64,000 nt of DNA from Cercophora sp. LCS_1. Lineage: Eukaryota > Ascomycota > Sordariomycetes > Sordariales > Lasiosphaeriaceae. The first letter of the stretch is position 1. Each line of letters starts with the position of its first letter. The stretch covers positions 62,001 through 126,000 of the forward strand of contig JAPZLL010000016.1 in assembly GCA_036250225.1 (NCBI GenBank), in the 5' to 3' direction. Shown piece by piece: positions 32,879 through 42,800 of this stretch. The notes under the pieces were generated by a model. That model was not told where the DNA came from. It ran no database searches and was given only the letters and a program-made list of their open reading frames with translations. The position numbers and the translations under genes are program-made.

Positions 32879-35011
32879 ATGCCGAAAGACAAGTCTTCCA
32901 AGCGCAATGGCGCCCCCGGGCGCATCAGTGACCCGCGATTCGCCAACTTCGAGACCGATCCCCGATACCAATTGCCGTCCAAGAAGAACCTCAAGACCAA
33001 GCTCGACAAGCGTTTCTCTGGCATGCTGGCGGATTCCGAGTTTACTGCTACTGCAAAGGTTGATCGATACGGTCGCAAACTGAAGACAGACGCCAAGAAG
33101 AAGGCTCTGGAGCGCCTGTACGAGGTCGAAGACGAAGAAGAAAACAGCGGCGACGAAGAGCTCGAGATCGACGATGACGAGCTTATCCAGCGCGAACTGG
33201 CCGCGGCTGACGAGAAATACGATCCGGCTCGAGGTGGTGGCTTTGCTTCGTCCTCTGACTCTGACAGCGACTCGGAGTCGGAGGTGGAGGAAGACGATGG
33301 CGTGGAAGAAGGCCGCCCCGGCATTCGCTTGCGCAAGGACGACCAAGAGGTTGAGACGGGCGAGGTTACCAACAGGATAGCCATTGTCAACATTGATTGG
33401 GATCACATCAAGTCGGTTGATCTGATGGCCCTGTTTTCGAGTTTCGTGCCGGCTGGCGGGCGCATCGAGAAGGTTTCCATCTACCCGAGCGAGTTTGGCA
33501 AGGAGAGGATGCAGCGCGAAGAACTCGAGGGCCCACCAAAAGAAATCTTCAAGAAATCGAAGGACGACGATGACTCGGACGATTCGGACGATTCGGAGGC
33601 AGACAGCGAAGACGAGGATGATGGCTTCGAGGGTCTATCGGATGTGGACTCTGACGAGGAGGTCAAAAAGGAGCTTCTCCAAGAGGGCAATGACCAAGAT
33701 TTCGACAGCGATGCGCTCAGGACATACCAGCTCGACAGGTTACGATACTACTACGCCGTCATGGTCTGCTCCGATGGGAACACCGCCCACGAAATCTACA
33801 AGGCTACCGACGGTAGCGAGTACCTTTCATCCTCTAACTTCCTCGACCTCCGATTCATCCCCGACGATGTCTCCTTTGACGACGAGCCTCGAGACGAATG
33901 TGAGAGCATCCCCGAGGGCTACAAGCCCGTCGACTTCGTGACGGATGCGCTACAACACTCGAAGGTCAAGCTCACATGGGACATGCACCCTGAGGAGGTG
34001 ACCAGGAAAGAATCCATCAAGCAGGCCTTCAGCGGTAGCCGAGCAGATATTGCTGACAACGACTTGCGAGCCTACCTTGCGAGCGACAGCGAAGATGACG
34101 AAGAGGAGGAAGAAGAGGAAGAGCAAGGTGCAGAGGAGGGCGAAGATGCTGAGGAGCCTAAGCTGTCGAAAAAGGAGATTGCGAGACGCAAGATGCGGGC
34201 AGCACTCGGCCTCGCCGATGAGCCAGCACCTAAGAGCTCCAAGTCCGGTCCCGTCGGCGAGATGCAGATCACCTTCACACCTGCCCTCTCAGAAAAAGAC
34301 AGCAAGAAGGACGCGGCAGAGGAAACCACGATTGAGAAGTACAAACGCAAAGAGAAGGAGAGGAAGGAAAGGAAGAGAGCGGAGAGGTTGGCCAAGCGGG
34401 AAGGGTTTGATCCCGACGCCCGCGAAAAGGATGAGGAGCCAGAGGCCGATGACCTTGGATTTGACGATCCCTTCTTCACAACCGAAGCAGCAGCACCTTC
34501 CAAGGCCTCGCTCCGAAAGGAGGAGAGGCTCAAGAAGCGTGCTGTCAGGGAGGCTGAGGAAGCCGAGAACGCCGCTCAGAAAGCGCAACTACAGCTTCTC
34601 ATGGAGGATGACAATGACCACACTAGTGGCCTAGACCACTTCGACATGAACGAAATTATGCGCGCTGAGAAGCTGAAGGGGAAGAAGGGGAAGAAGAAGG
34701 GGAAGAAGGGCAAAGAGGAGCAGATTGGCTTGCAGGACAGCTTTGATCTGGACGTGGGCGATAATCGTTTTAAGGCTGTTTTTGAGAGCCACGAGTTTGC
34801 TATCGACCCATCTAATCCCAAGTTCAAGGCTACGCAGGGTATGAAGAAGCTGCTGGAGGAGGGCCGGAAGAAGCGGAAGGCGGGTCATGATGAAGATGGT
34901 GGGCGTAATAGCGAGGAGCAAAGAAGCTCAAAGAAGGCCAAGGGAGGAGATTCCGAACTTGACAGCCTGATCAGTTCGGTAAAGAGAAAGGCTGGGAAGG
35001 GGAAGAGGTAG
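32879..35011 (+). CDS. ESF1: Pre-rRNA-processing protein ESF1
   Basis: Single exon of 710 residues. The N-terminus has the conserved DPRFANFETDPRYQLPSKKN and RFSGMLADSEF, typical of ESF1. A central RRM-like part (NRIAIVNIDWDHIKSVDLMA, then IEKVSIYPSEFGKERM and YYYAVMVCSDGNTAHEIYK) is interrupted by long acidic tracts. The C-terminus carries the NUC153 motif from about residue 625 (DNRFKAVFESHEFAIDPSNP) and basic nucleolar-localisation stretches (KKGKKKGKKGK). ESF1 acts in the nucleolus in 18S rRNA maturation and small-subunit assembly, a function shared with DBP4 encoded about 20 kb away. Long antisense frames here are shadows of the acidic repeats. Confidence 0.95.
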   Translation: MPKDKSSKRNGAPGRISDPRFANFETDPRYQLPSKKNLKTKLDKRFSGMLADSEFTATAKVDRYGRKLKTDAKKKALERLYEVEDEEENSGDEELEIDDDELIQRELAAADEKYDPARGGGFASSSDSDSDSESEVEEDDGVEEGRPGIRLRKDDQEVETGEVTNRIAIVNIDWDHIKSVDLMALFSSFVPAGGRIEKVSIYPSEFGKERMQREELEGPPKEIFKKSKDDDDSDDSDDSEADSEDEDDGFEGLSDVDSDEEVKKELLQEGNDQDFDSDALRTYQLDRLRYYYAVMVCSDGNTAHEIYKATDGSEYLSSSNFLDLRFIPDDVSFDDEPRDECESIPEGYKPVDFVTDALQHSKVKLTWDMHPEEVTRKESIKQAFSGSRADIADNDLRAYLASDSEDDEEEEEEEEQGAEEGEDAEEPKLSKKEIARRKMRAALGLADEPAPKSSKSGPVGEMQITFTPALSEKDSKKDAAEETTIEKYKRKEKERKERKRAERLAKREGFDPDAREKDEEPEADDLGFDDPFFTTEAAAPSKASLRKEERLKKRAVREAEEAENAAQKAQLQLLMEDDNDHTSGLDHFDMNEIMRAEKLKGKKGKKKGKKGKEEQIGLQDSFDLDVGDNRFKAVFESHEFAIDPSNPKFKATQGMKKLLEEGRKKRKAGHDEDGGRNSEEQRSSKKAKGGDSELDSLISSVKRKAGKGKR

Positions 35012-35465
35012 CATAGAGAGGGTTTTCCGTTCTGAATGATACCACGGCTTCTGTGAGCCTCCACTCTTTTATTTTCTTTTGACGCTCGTGAGAGAATGTG
35101 GGAAGTGCAGACCCATTGGAAGATCAATCGTGGGTTCGCCAAGTAGGTGCCTTTTCTTCATCCGACTGGTCTCGACCGTCCAGGGCGTGCATGCTGGTGC
35201 CCGAGTTCAAGTTGCCAGGTGTATCAATTGTTTACCTCTATTTCATCCCAGGTGAAAGGAGAAAAGGGCGCGCGGGCCCTTATTAGGGTGGAGTTGCTGA
35301 AGCCCGGTGCGTTTCCCCCCTGCAGATTTACTTGTGGAAAGTGCGATGGTGGTTTGTTAAAATCTACACCTGCCAGGACCTTCCAACTTACCTTCCCCTT
35401 CGACCGGCGTATCTTCCATTTTCGTCACTTCGCGCCTCCTTCCTGTTGGCGTCTTGGATCAGGCC
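35012..35465. other. Intergenic
   Basis: 3' flank of ESF1; nothing else recognised. Confidence 0.4.
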
Positions 35466-36062
35466 ATGCTCCCCGGCGCGCTCAAACGTCCGTCCTTGGG
35501 GGTATCCTCAGGACAGGGCTCGAAGAAAATCGGAGCTTTCTATAACGCCCGCACCGACGCCTTCGCCGACTTGAACATGTTCAAGAACGAAACGGCCCCT
35601 TTCCGACCGTTAAGATCAAGTAGAACCACTCAATCAAATACGTACGTTATAACAACGATACCCTGAGAGCCAAGCTTTCCCACCTTTGTACTTGTCCAAA
35701 GCTGCTCATACCTTCACATCGTTCAAGCGAAAGGGGACGCAACGGTTCACCAACGCGCAGAAGATGAGTTGAACAGATTGGTGCACTTTATTGGGGATTC
35801 TCAAGGGGCACAAACCTCGCTGCAGTCTTGTGCAGCGAGAATTCAGAAATTTGACCATGTTGTGCCAAGAGAACATGCAACCACGGTCCCTGGCCACCCT
35901 CTGCAGGCTTTGGACGGAGAGGGAGCCTTCAAGAAATCACTGGCCAATGCCCTGGGCCAGACAAGATCTGGACTTGACAGAGCGGCGTTTTCGAGAGTGC
36001 TAACCATAGCTTTGGCGGAGTTTCCACGGCTTGCTTCGCAAGATATCTCGTGTATTCTTTAG
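35466..36062 (+). CDS. Putative hypothetical protein, two exons
   Basis: Exon 1 (35466-35619) and exon 2 (35668-36062) join in frame across a GTAGAA...CTGAG intron of 48 bp to give 182 residues. The second exon reads HIVQAKGDATVHQRAEDELN, then FDHVVPREHATTVPGHPLQA and ALAEFPRLASQDISCIL, with convincing amino-acid composition. No domain is recognised and there is no signal peptide. The start and the weak acceptor are the main doubts; it could also be a fragment of a former gene. Confidence 0.38.
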
Positions 36063-37331
36063 CGTTGGAAGAAGGTGGCTTGGATGAATTTTCGTTGGAT
36101 TTTAGTTGCTTGGCGGACGTCTGGTTTGGGATGATCGGTTTGCCGGACAGTTGCTACTCTCGATTGGGCCGGTGGGCATAGTTGTAGTGTTTTAAAAGGG
36201 CACACAACGGCTTTTGTGGCATTTTGAATATCTCAGGTAGCTCTAGGTACCTTTAGGTAGCATAACGGGAACAAATTAACTTCCTAGCCAGTCCTATGGA
36301 GCGTACAAAAAAGCCATATTCGAAGATTTACCAACGCAGCATCGAATGATTCCAAGACATAGTATACATTGGGACGGGCATACATTAACATCTCCAGTAC
36401 ATGACAGTAAATAGTAAATGCCTGCGGAACATTTTCTACAGTATCAAGGCTTTCTCTGAGTTCTTTTCCAAAAAAAAAAAAAAAAAAAAAAATGAAGGGG
36501 GATCCCAAGTATTCAAGGATGTGAAATTTTCAGTGCGACCCACGCTTAGCAATCAGGCCCTTTCCTAACGCCACTTGCCGGGACAGTTACTCTGAATTGA
36601 GTCGAGCGGACCGGACTAAGCTACGTAATTTCGAGAAAGAACTCCGGAATGGTTTTCTCCGGCCTTTTCCCCCCCCTGCTTATTCGCCTTGCAGATATGA
36701 GCCTACGGGGTATTATAGGTAGGGACTAGGCTTTTGGAGATGGGTGTGGTGCATTTGCCACTAGAAAGTTGTCAAGCACTTGGTGCGGGGTTTGTTTTGT
36801 TTGGCGGTGCTTCACAGTGGTTGGCTTTGTTGTTCGCGATGAGCGGCCGTGAGGAAGAGTTTGACAACTGGCATTTGTCTACAGCGTATCGACTCAATTG
36901 TTCCCCCCGGCCCGAACTCGAAGTGAATCATCAAGCCCCAGAGTCGAGTTGCTGTTGTTTACGCCGTTTCAGAATGGCGTCAAAGGGTGGCACGTGGTAG
37001 ACCCGGCCCAAACCAACTCTTCAACAGGCTTTCCCAGGTGTAATCATGACCCAGCTCAGCAAGTTCATCTTTGAGGTGTCAATCTCATTCACTGGCCCTC
37101 CTACAGCACAGTCACTGCAGCCCAGAAGACTTCCACATCTCATCCCACCCTCCCGGGCTCTTTTAAAAAGCGTCAACTTTACTCGACTCCTTCTTGGCAG
37201 CTCTCATCAACATCCAACCTCGACCTCATTCCCACAACTACCAACCTTGAAAGACTATCCCAGCAATTGCACAACTCCCTTTCCTACCGCATCAAACTCA
37301 CGACATAACACAACCAAGGAACACCGCTACA
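36063..37331. other. Intergenic with A tract and TAGGTACCT-like motifs
   Basis: Contains a cluster of AGGTAG/TAGGTACC-type short repeats near 36235-36262 and an A tract of about 22 nt near 36471-36492. No gene supported. Confidence 0.4.
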
Positions 37332-37647
37332 ATGCCCTGGAAAGACGACCTAACGCCAAACTTTATCAAAGACATGAAGAAGCGCCGGGGCGAGGAAAGG
37401 CAAAGAGAAGAGCAAAGACGTAGAGAATGTACGGATACTTTATTCTTTTTGCAGTTTCCGCCCCCGTAAAGATGCTTCACCAATTGTTTCATTTTGGTGC
37501 CTGCCTAGGCATGCTGATATCAAGTCTGTAGGCGAAGAGGCCAGGCGCAGACACGAGGAGGTGGTGGCCGGAAACGCAGAAATTCGCAGACAGGAGATTT
37601 TGCGCCGCATATACTCCAAACAGCCGCCGCCACCGTATAAGCCCTAG
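37332..37647 (+). CDS. Small highly charged hypothetical protein
   Basis: Exons 37332-37428 and 37532-37647 join in phase 1 to give 70 residues: MPWKDDLTPNFIKDMKKRRG at the start, a Glu/Arg-rich helix (REEQRRREC, EEARRRHEEVV), and a proline-rich end (SKQPPPPYKP). The GTACGG donor and CTGTAG acceptor fit. The helix could form a coiled coil. Function unknown. Both exons keep the same charged composition across the junction, which supports the model. Confidence 0.58.
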
Positions 37648-38357
37648 ATAGAGCGCAAGAGGATGTGATGGTTTTGCTGGGTGCATGAGCTTTTTTCGTG
37701 GGTTTCTCGGGATGGAGTTAGGGTGCCGGGTGGACAAGGTGGTGGCTGCTCCGACGGCGGTTTAAACTGCTCAATCTTTTTCATTAGAATTGAGAGCGTT
37801 GATTTTGATGTCGCCGCAATGCTTTCATGAGGCTTGCCTTGGGAGGTTGGGCCTCGCGGTGTGCATGCTGGCTGGTGTCTGGCGTGGTGCGAATTTTTTC
37901 TCGACAGCGGCTATGTTGTGGCCGTTGGCGCAGCAATAAACAGCCCATTGATTAGCACCGATAGGTATCTTCCCTTTTGGCATGTTGATGATCCTAAAGT
38001 AATACATGTGTCAAGATTGGTCCCCTTGAGTTTCTGGAAAATGCGCTTCAAGCCCTCATCAGACGCCAGCAAGATTACCGCAAGTCTCATCATCCCACAA
38101 CCCAAGTTTCATGTTATATCCCTCCATACCATGCGTTATAAACGATTGACAAATGTTGGGTATCGCCACCCGCCCCTGACTCCAGAAACAAACGACAAAA
38201 AAAAAGGGGAAAAATCCACACTCCCAGCACGAATCATGTTGCCGAGCAACGGACAACCAACCCCCGATGAAACCTCCATCCACCCCAGTGTAACCCATCC
38301 CATCGCAAAAGACACGTAACCCGCTCCTCAATCAAGCAGCGCAACGCCAAAGCAAAA
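37648..38357. other. Intergenic
   Basis: No gene recognised between the small charged protein and the single-pass membrane protein. Confidence 0.4.
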
Positions 38358-38741
38358 TCATCCGTTCTTGTTCGGACCAGAAACGACCGACTGCGCACCG
38401 ATAGCAGCAGCAACTTCCGGAGGCTGCGAAAGAGCGGGGTCCGCCCTTCTCCCCTCGGCGCTTTTCCTCGCCGCCTTGCCAGAACTCCCTATCCGCAGCG
38501 GATGCGTCGTAAACTGTATCGGCGGCCTGTCTCCTCTCTTGCCACGACAGCAGAAATAGCATAATCCGATACCGAGGATGACGGCGCCAAGCGGGAGTCC
38601 GACGGCGATGCCGATGATCTGTGCTTCCCCCAGGCCATTGGAACTTGGCCTCCCCTCTTCTTCCCTCCTGTTGGTGACGACGGCGGCTGATGCGGCGAGA
38701 TGGGAAAAGAACAACAGAACAGCGGTCAAGGTGAGATGCAT
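38358..38741 (-). CDS. Small type I single-pass membrane protein
   Basis: Single exon of 127 residues from the ATG at 38741. A signal peptide (MHLTLTAVLLFFSHLAASAA) precedes a short luminal stretch, then a transmembrane helix (IIGIAVGLPLGAVILGIGLCYFCC) and a basic, Ser/Pro-rich cytoplasmic tail with RRADPALSQPPEV. This layout (signal, Gly-rich TM with small residues, Cys pair at the inner face) is common in fungal surface proteins of unknown role. The longer open frame upstream to 38969 has no membrane logic and was not used. Confidence 0.7.
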   Translation of the reverse strand: MHLTLTAVLLFFSHLAASAAVVTNRREEEGRPSSNGLGEAQIIGIAVGLPLGAVILGIGLCYFCCRGKRGDRPPIQFTTHPLRIGSSGKAARKSAEGRRADPALSQPPEVAAAIGAQSVVSGPNKNG

Positions 38742-39096
38742 CGTTGGGTGATTGAGAAATGTGAGGGTGTAAAAAGGATTTGAGATGGATGCTGTTGGAT
38801 GGATGATAATGAGGGAAAGAATTAGCGGTAATGACGCGGCGGCGGCGAAGCGGCAAGCCGTCTTCCTTTCCCCCCCCCAGTCGTACGTTATGAGGGTTTG
38901 TTCCGGGTACTCGCTTGAGCGCCGAGGCGGGCAAAGGTGGGGTGATGAGTGTTGCAATGGGGGAAGCAAGAACTGGGTGGGAATTTCGGGGGGGGGGGGG
39001 GGGGATCAGTCGATTTATTTTTTTTTTAAGCCGGAACCAAACCCCGGGGGGGTGAAAGTGACGTTGTTACCCAGCCCCACCGATTTNNNNNNNNNN

Positions 39097-39128
<32 letters not shown>

Positions 39129-39878
39129 ACCAGTCGATTTATTTTGTATTTCAGCCGGAACCTTACCCCTGGGTGGTGAAAGTGACGTTGTTACCCTGCC
39201 GCTCCGATTTGGGGAGCGGACGCGCACTTGGCGTGGCCCGATATAGCATTGGACGTATGTATCACGCGCCGCTTTTAGATGGGGCCTGATCTTGATGTTG
39301 TGAAGCTTGATTGATGGCTTGGTGGCGATGGTGTTTCGGAAGGAGGTTGTGTCTGCGCGAGGCGTTTTGAAGATATACCCTCCCTAGGTACTTAGAGATG
39401 AATTTTACCCAATACCTTCTCATAGTACTTGAGGGCATTTAAATGTCGATTGATGCATTAGGATCTTGGATATTCTCTTTTTAGTGGATGAATATCCCCT
39501 CAACTTTTTCGTATCTGCGCGTTCATTTTGTCAAGGAGTTGCTGACCTCCATCATAATTAACTCCAGGACATACGAGTTCGAGAACCCAGTAGGCTGTAG
39601 GATCCCGCATAGCTCGAGTCTGTCCGTCCGATCCAGTGACACGACGTCACTGTTGAACCGAGCACCTGGATGGGACTCGACACCACAGACTCATAGCACT
39701 CTGCAGTTCGAACTTAGCAGCCATCAGGTAAGCCAACATCACACAAAGCTTCCAAAGAGTAGGACAAAAATCCCAGCAGCCTCATATTTTAGATATCTCA
39801 CCATACCCCAAACTCCAAACTATGACCTATTCCATTCCATCCCATGTATATTCCTCCCAAATCATAACGTCGTTATCC
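38742..39878. other. Intergenic containing an assembly gap
   Basis: Holds the G run, duplicated 82 bp segments, N gap and C run described separately. The remainder shows no gene. Confidence 0.5.
39005..39210. repeat. Direct 82 bp duplication flanking a 10-N gap (likely assembly artefact)
   Basis: Positions 39005-39086 and 39129-39210 are each 82 nt and align without gaps, both running from a CAGTCGATTTATTTT start to a CCGATTT end with about a dozen differences, mostly in the left copy. Between them lie ten Ns (39087-39096) and about 32 Cs. A 17-G run precedes the left copy. This looks like the same locus read twice, once with poor quality at a contig end. Confidence 0.85.
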
Positions 39879-42800
39879 TCAGTTCAACTCCCCCGTCACA
39901 TACCCAATCTGATTCCTCTGCCCAACGCCGCCGCCGCCGCCGCCGCTCGCAATCTGAGCAGCCAGCACGCCCTGGCTCTCAACTAATCTCTTGTGCTCTG
40001 CAATCCGCTGCACCGTCCTCGCATCACTGGCAGCATCAATCCTGTCAAGCACCTGCCTCTCCCTGATTCTCACCTCACTCAGCTGCTTGGCGTTCGCCAC
40101 GCTCTGAACGCTGCGCTGCTGCTCGTACTCGATCATCTGCTGGCGCTTCTTCTGTTCTAACCCAAACTCGGCATCCGCGATGACCTGGGTGCGCGATAAG
40201 CCTGCTTCCAACAACTTTTGTTCGTGACGCAGGGCTTCGTCGCGCTCTGCCTTGCGGCGTTCCAGCTCTGCGGCAAAGGCTCGCTGCTCGATAGCTTGCC
40301 GTCTTTCGATGCCGCCGATTTCGTCTTCGCGGAGGCGGCGGGCTCGCTCGGCTTCCAGCTCTGTGCGCTCTAGGAAGATTTGTTTCTGGAGCTGCGCGAT
40401 TTCTTTGGTTCGGCTGAGGGCGATTGTGTGCTCTGTTGTTTCCTTTTCCACACGTTCTTGCCACGCTTTGCGCTCTCGCTCTGCTCGGAGGAGCTCCTCT
40501 GGGAGGTTGATGGCTCCCTCTGGCTGGGGGCCTTCGTTGGCGTAGTAGACGTCAGTCGTGCGGTTTGCCTTGAGTAGGTCGACGAGCTGTGCCTGGAAAT
40601 CGGATTGCGGGAGCACGCGGGCGGCGTATTGAGAGGCCGAATACGTGAGCTTGCCGTCGGTGAAGTGGTTGAACGGGCGGTTGACAAACTTCCACATGCC
40701 GGTTTTGAGAAGGGCGCGTGTAGTTGGGATTGGGTCGCTCGAGTGGAGCGCAAGAAGCAGAACTGACTTTCCATCGGCTTGGATGGTGAGGTCGGTTCCG
40801 CGCTCCATTAGGAGGGTGATAGCCTTTTCCATCAGCTTCTCTCGGGCAGCCGTGAGCGGTGTTTCCTGAGCAGCGTTGAGACACAGCTCCCCTAGCGCAC
40901 TGCGACCACCATGCAGCGTGCTGGGGAAGTCGGGATCGTGGCCAAAGTCCAAAAGGACCTGCATCGCGTTGAGGTTGAGCTCCCTGGCGGCGTTGTGGAG
41001 GGATCCGTCATTCTTTGACGGGTCAGCAGCCAGGAGCTTCGACATCATCATGGTGCCAATGTCACCTCCGATCTTGGTCGCCATCGTCATTGGTGTGTTT
41101 TCCGTGATGTCACAAACGTCGACCTCTGCGCCCTCGAGAATGAGCGTCCCAACGAGATCGATGCGCTTCGCCTGGATCGCCAGCATAAGAGGAGTCGTGT
41201 GTGACAGCGGGGTCTGGAAGTTGACTTTGGCGCCACGCCTGATGAGCAGCTCAATAATAGCACTGCTGACTCTCTTTTGCGGCTGAAACAGGGTCCAAAA
41301 CAAAAGGCTAACGGGCTCCTCTTCTTCCATGTCATCCATCACCCGCATCATCGACGTTTGGTCGTAGTAGTACCCGGCATCGAGGAGCGCCTCGACAATC
41401 CTCAGCGAGCGTGGAAACTTGGTCAAGGCACGGAACATGACCGGCTCTGACTCGGCATGTGAGAACATTGGATCAAGACGCTCCTCGCCATCGTGGTAGT
41501 TGGTGAAGAGCGTTATAAGCTGAAGTGTCTCCTCTTCCGAAAGGTCCGAGTCGAACAGGTAGGGGAACGCCATCGAGACAGCGCGAGAATCAGGTTTCTG
41601 TTGAAGGATGACCTGGATGAGCATCGAATCTGCCCTTTTGGCTGCCTTCCGAACCACTAAACCGTCCTCGTGGCTGACATCGGCCCTGAAACGAAGGAGA
41701 ACCTCGGCAAACTTTCTGGCGATGGGGTCCTTTTCCGTCCCATAAGCGTCGATGGCCGTACTGAGAGCCACAGATAGGCTTTCACCCTCAGCTCCCTTTG
41801 CCAAAAGAATTCCGGCAACCTGGAAACCCTGCTCCGAAAGCCACGCACCCGCTGTTTCCGGCGTGAACGCCTGTCGGAATGCCCACGAGATATCTTTCTG
41901 GGGAATCTCAATCTCGAGGAGAGCAGTTAGGACGTCTGATAGCAGCATTTGCGCGGCGTCAATAAGTGTCTCGCAGCTATTGACCAGGGGAGAGGCCCCA
42001 TGCTGCAGGAGAAGCCGTATGAGTCGTAGATCAGGTTCATCCTTGACGGCCCTGTTGAGGGCAATGTGGATGTCCTCGGTGGCAGGCAACCCGGCTTCAA
42101 ACAACCACTCGATGACCTGGTATCGCGGATCCCGCCCTAATTTTCGGCTTGCCTTGAGCGCCCTTAGCAGCGTCGCCGTTGACGGTTTGGTCTGACGTGC
42201 GCCAATGCGCTCAATGCCGAGCATCGTCTTCAGGCTTCCCATGAAAGCGCTCCGCGTAGCGTTCCAGATGGCCTCTCCCGAATTATAGTCGACGTTGGCC
42301 CCGAACTCGAGAAGTAACCGGACAAGGTCTTCTCCGTCCCCGCCAAATTTGGCGGCCGATACAAGCTGTGCATCGACAGCTTCACCACTCACACCTCTCT
42401 CGAGTAGCTGACGAAGCACGACAGCTCGCGTCTTCAGATCGCCAACTTGGGTTGCTGCCTGGAAGCCTTTCGTCAGGGTCTGCTGTTTCACCTCCGTCTT
42501 GCCGGCAAGTAGCATCCCCAACACTTCCGGAGCACCCGCTCCACATGCTTTGACGATGGCTTGACCGTCCTGGTGCTCAACACTTGCTCCGTGCTCCATC
42601 AAGACGGAGCCGAGTTTGAGATCACCATCCGCAGCGGCGGCGAGAAGGGCGTCCGACACGATAGGGCCTGACAGTCCTTTCCGTAGAAGTGCTTGGCAGA
42701 TTCGAACACGCCCTTCCCGCCCAATGGTCTTAAGAGCTTCCTCGAAAGCGGATTGCATGACGACAGCTGAGTATCTCCCATTTGTCCTCTCCAATAACAG

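Noticed and set aside
32827..33393. Long Ser-rich frames antisense to ESF1
   Set aside because: They mirror the acidic codon repeats of ESF1 on the other strand and have no domain.
34072..34588. Antisense Ser/Leu-rich frames over ESF1
   Set aside because: Codon-complement shadow of Glu/Lys-rich coding sequence.
39097..39128. Poly-C tract as a biological feature
   Set aside because: It adjoins Ns and a duplicated segment, so it is more likely a gap-edge artefact.
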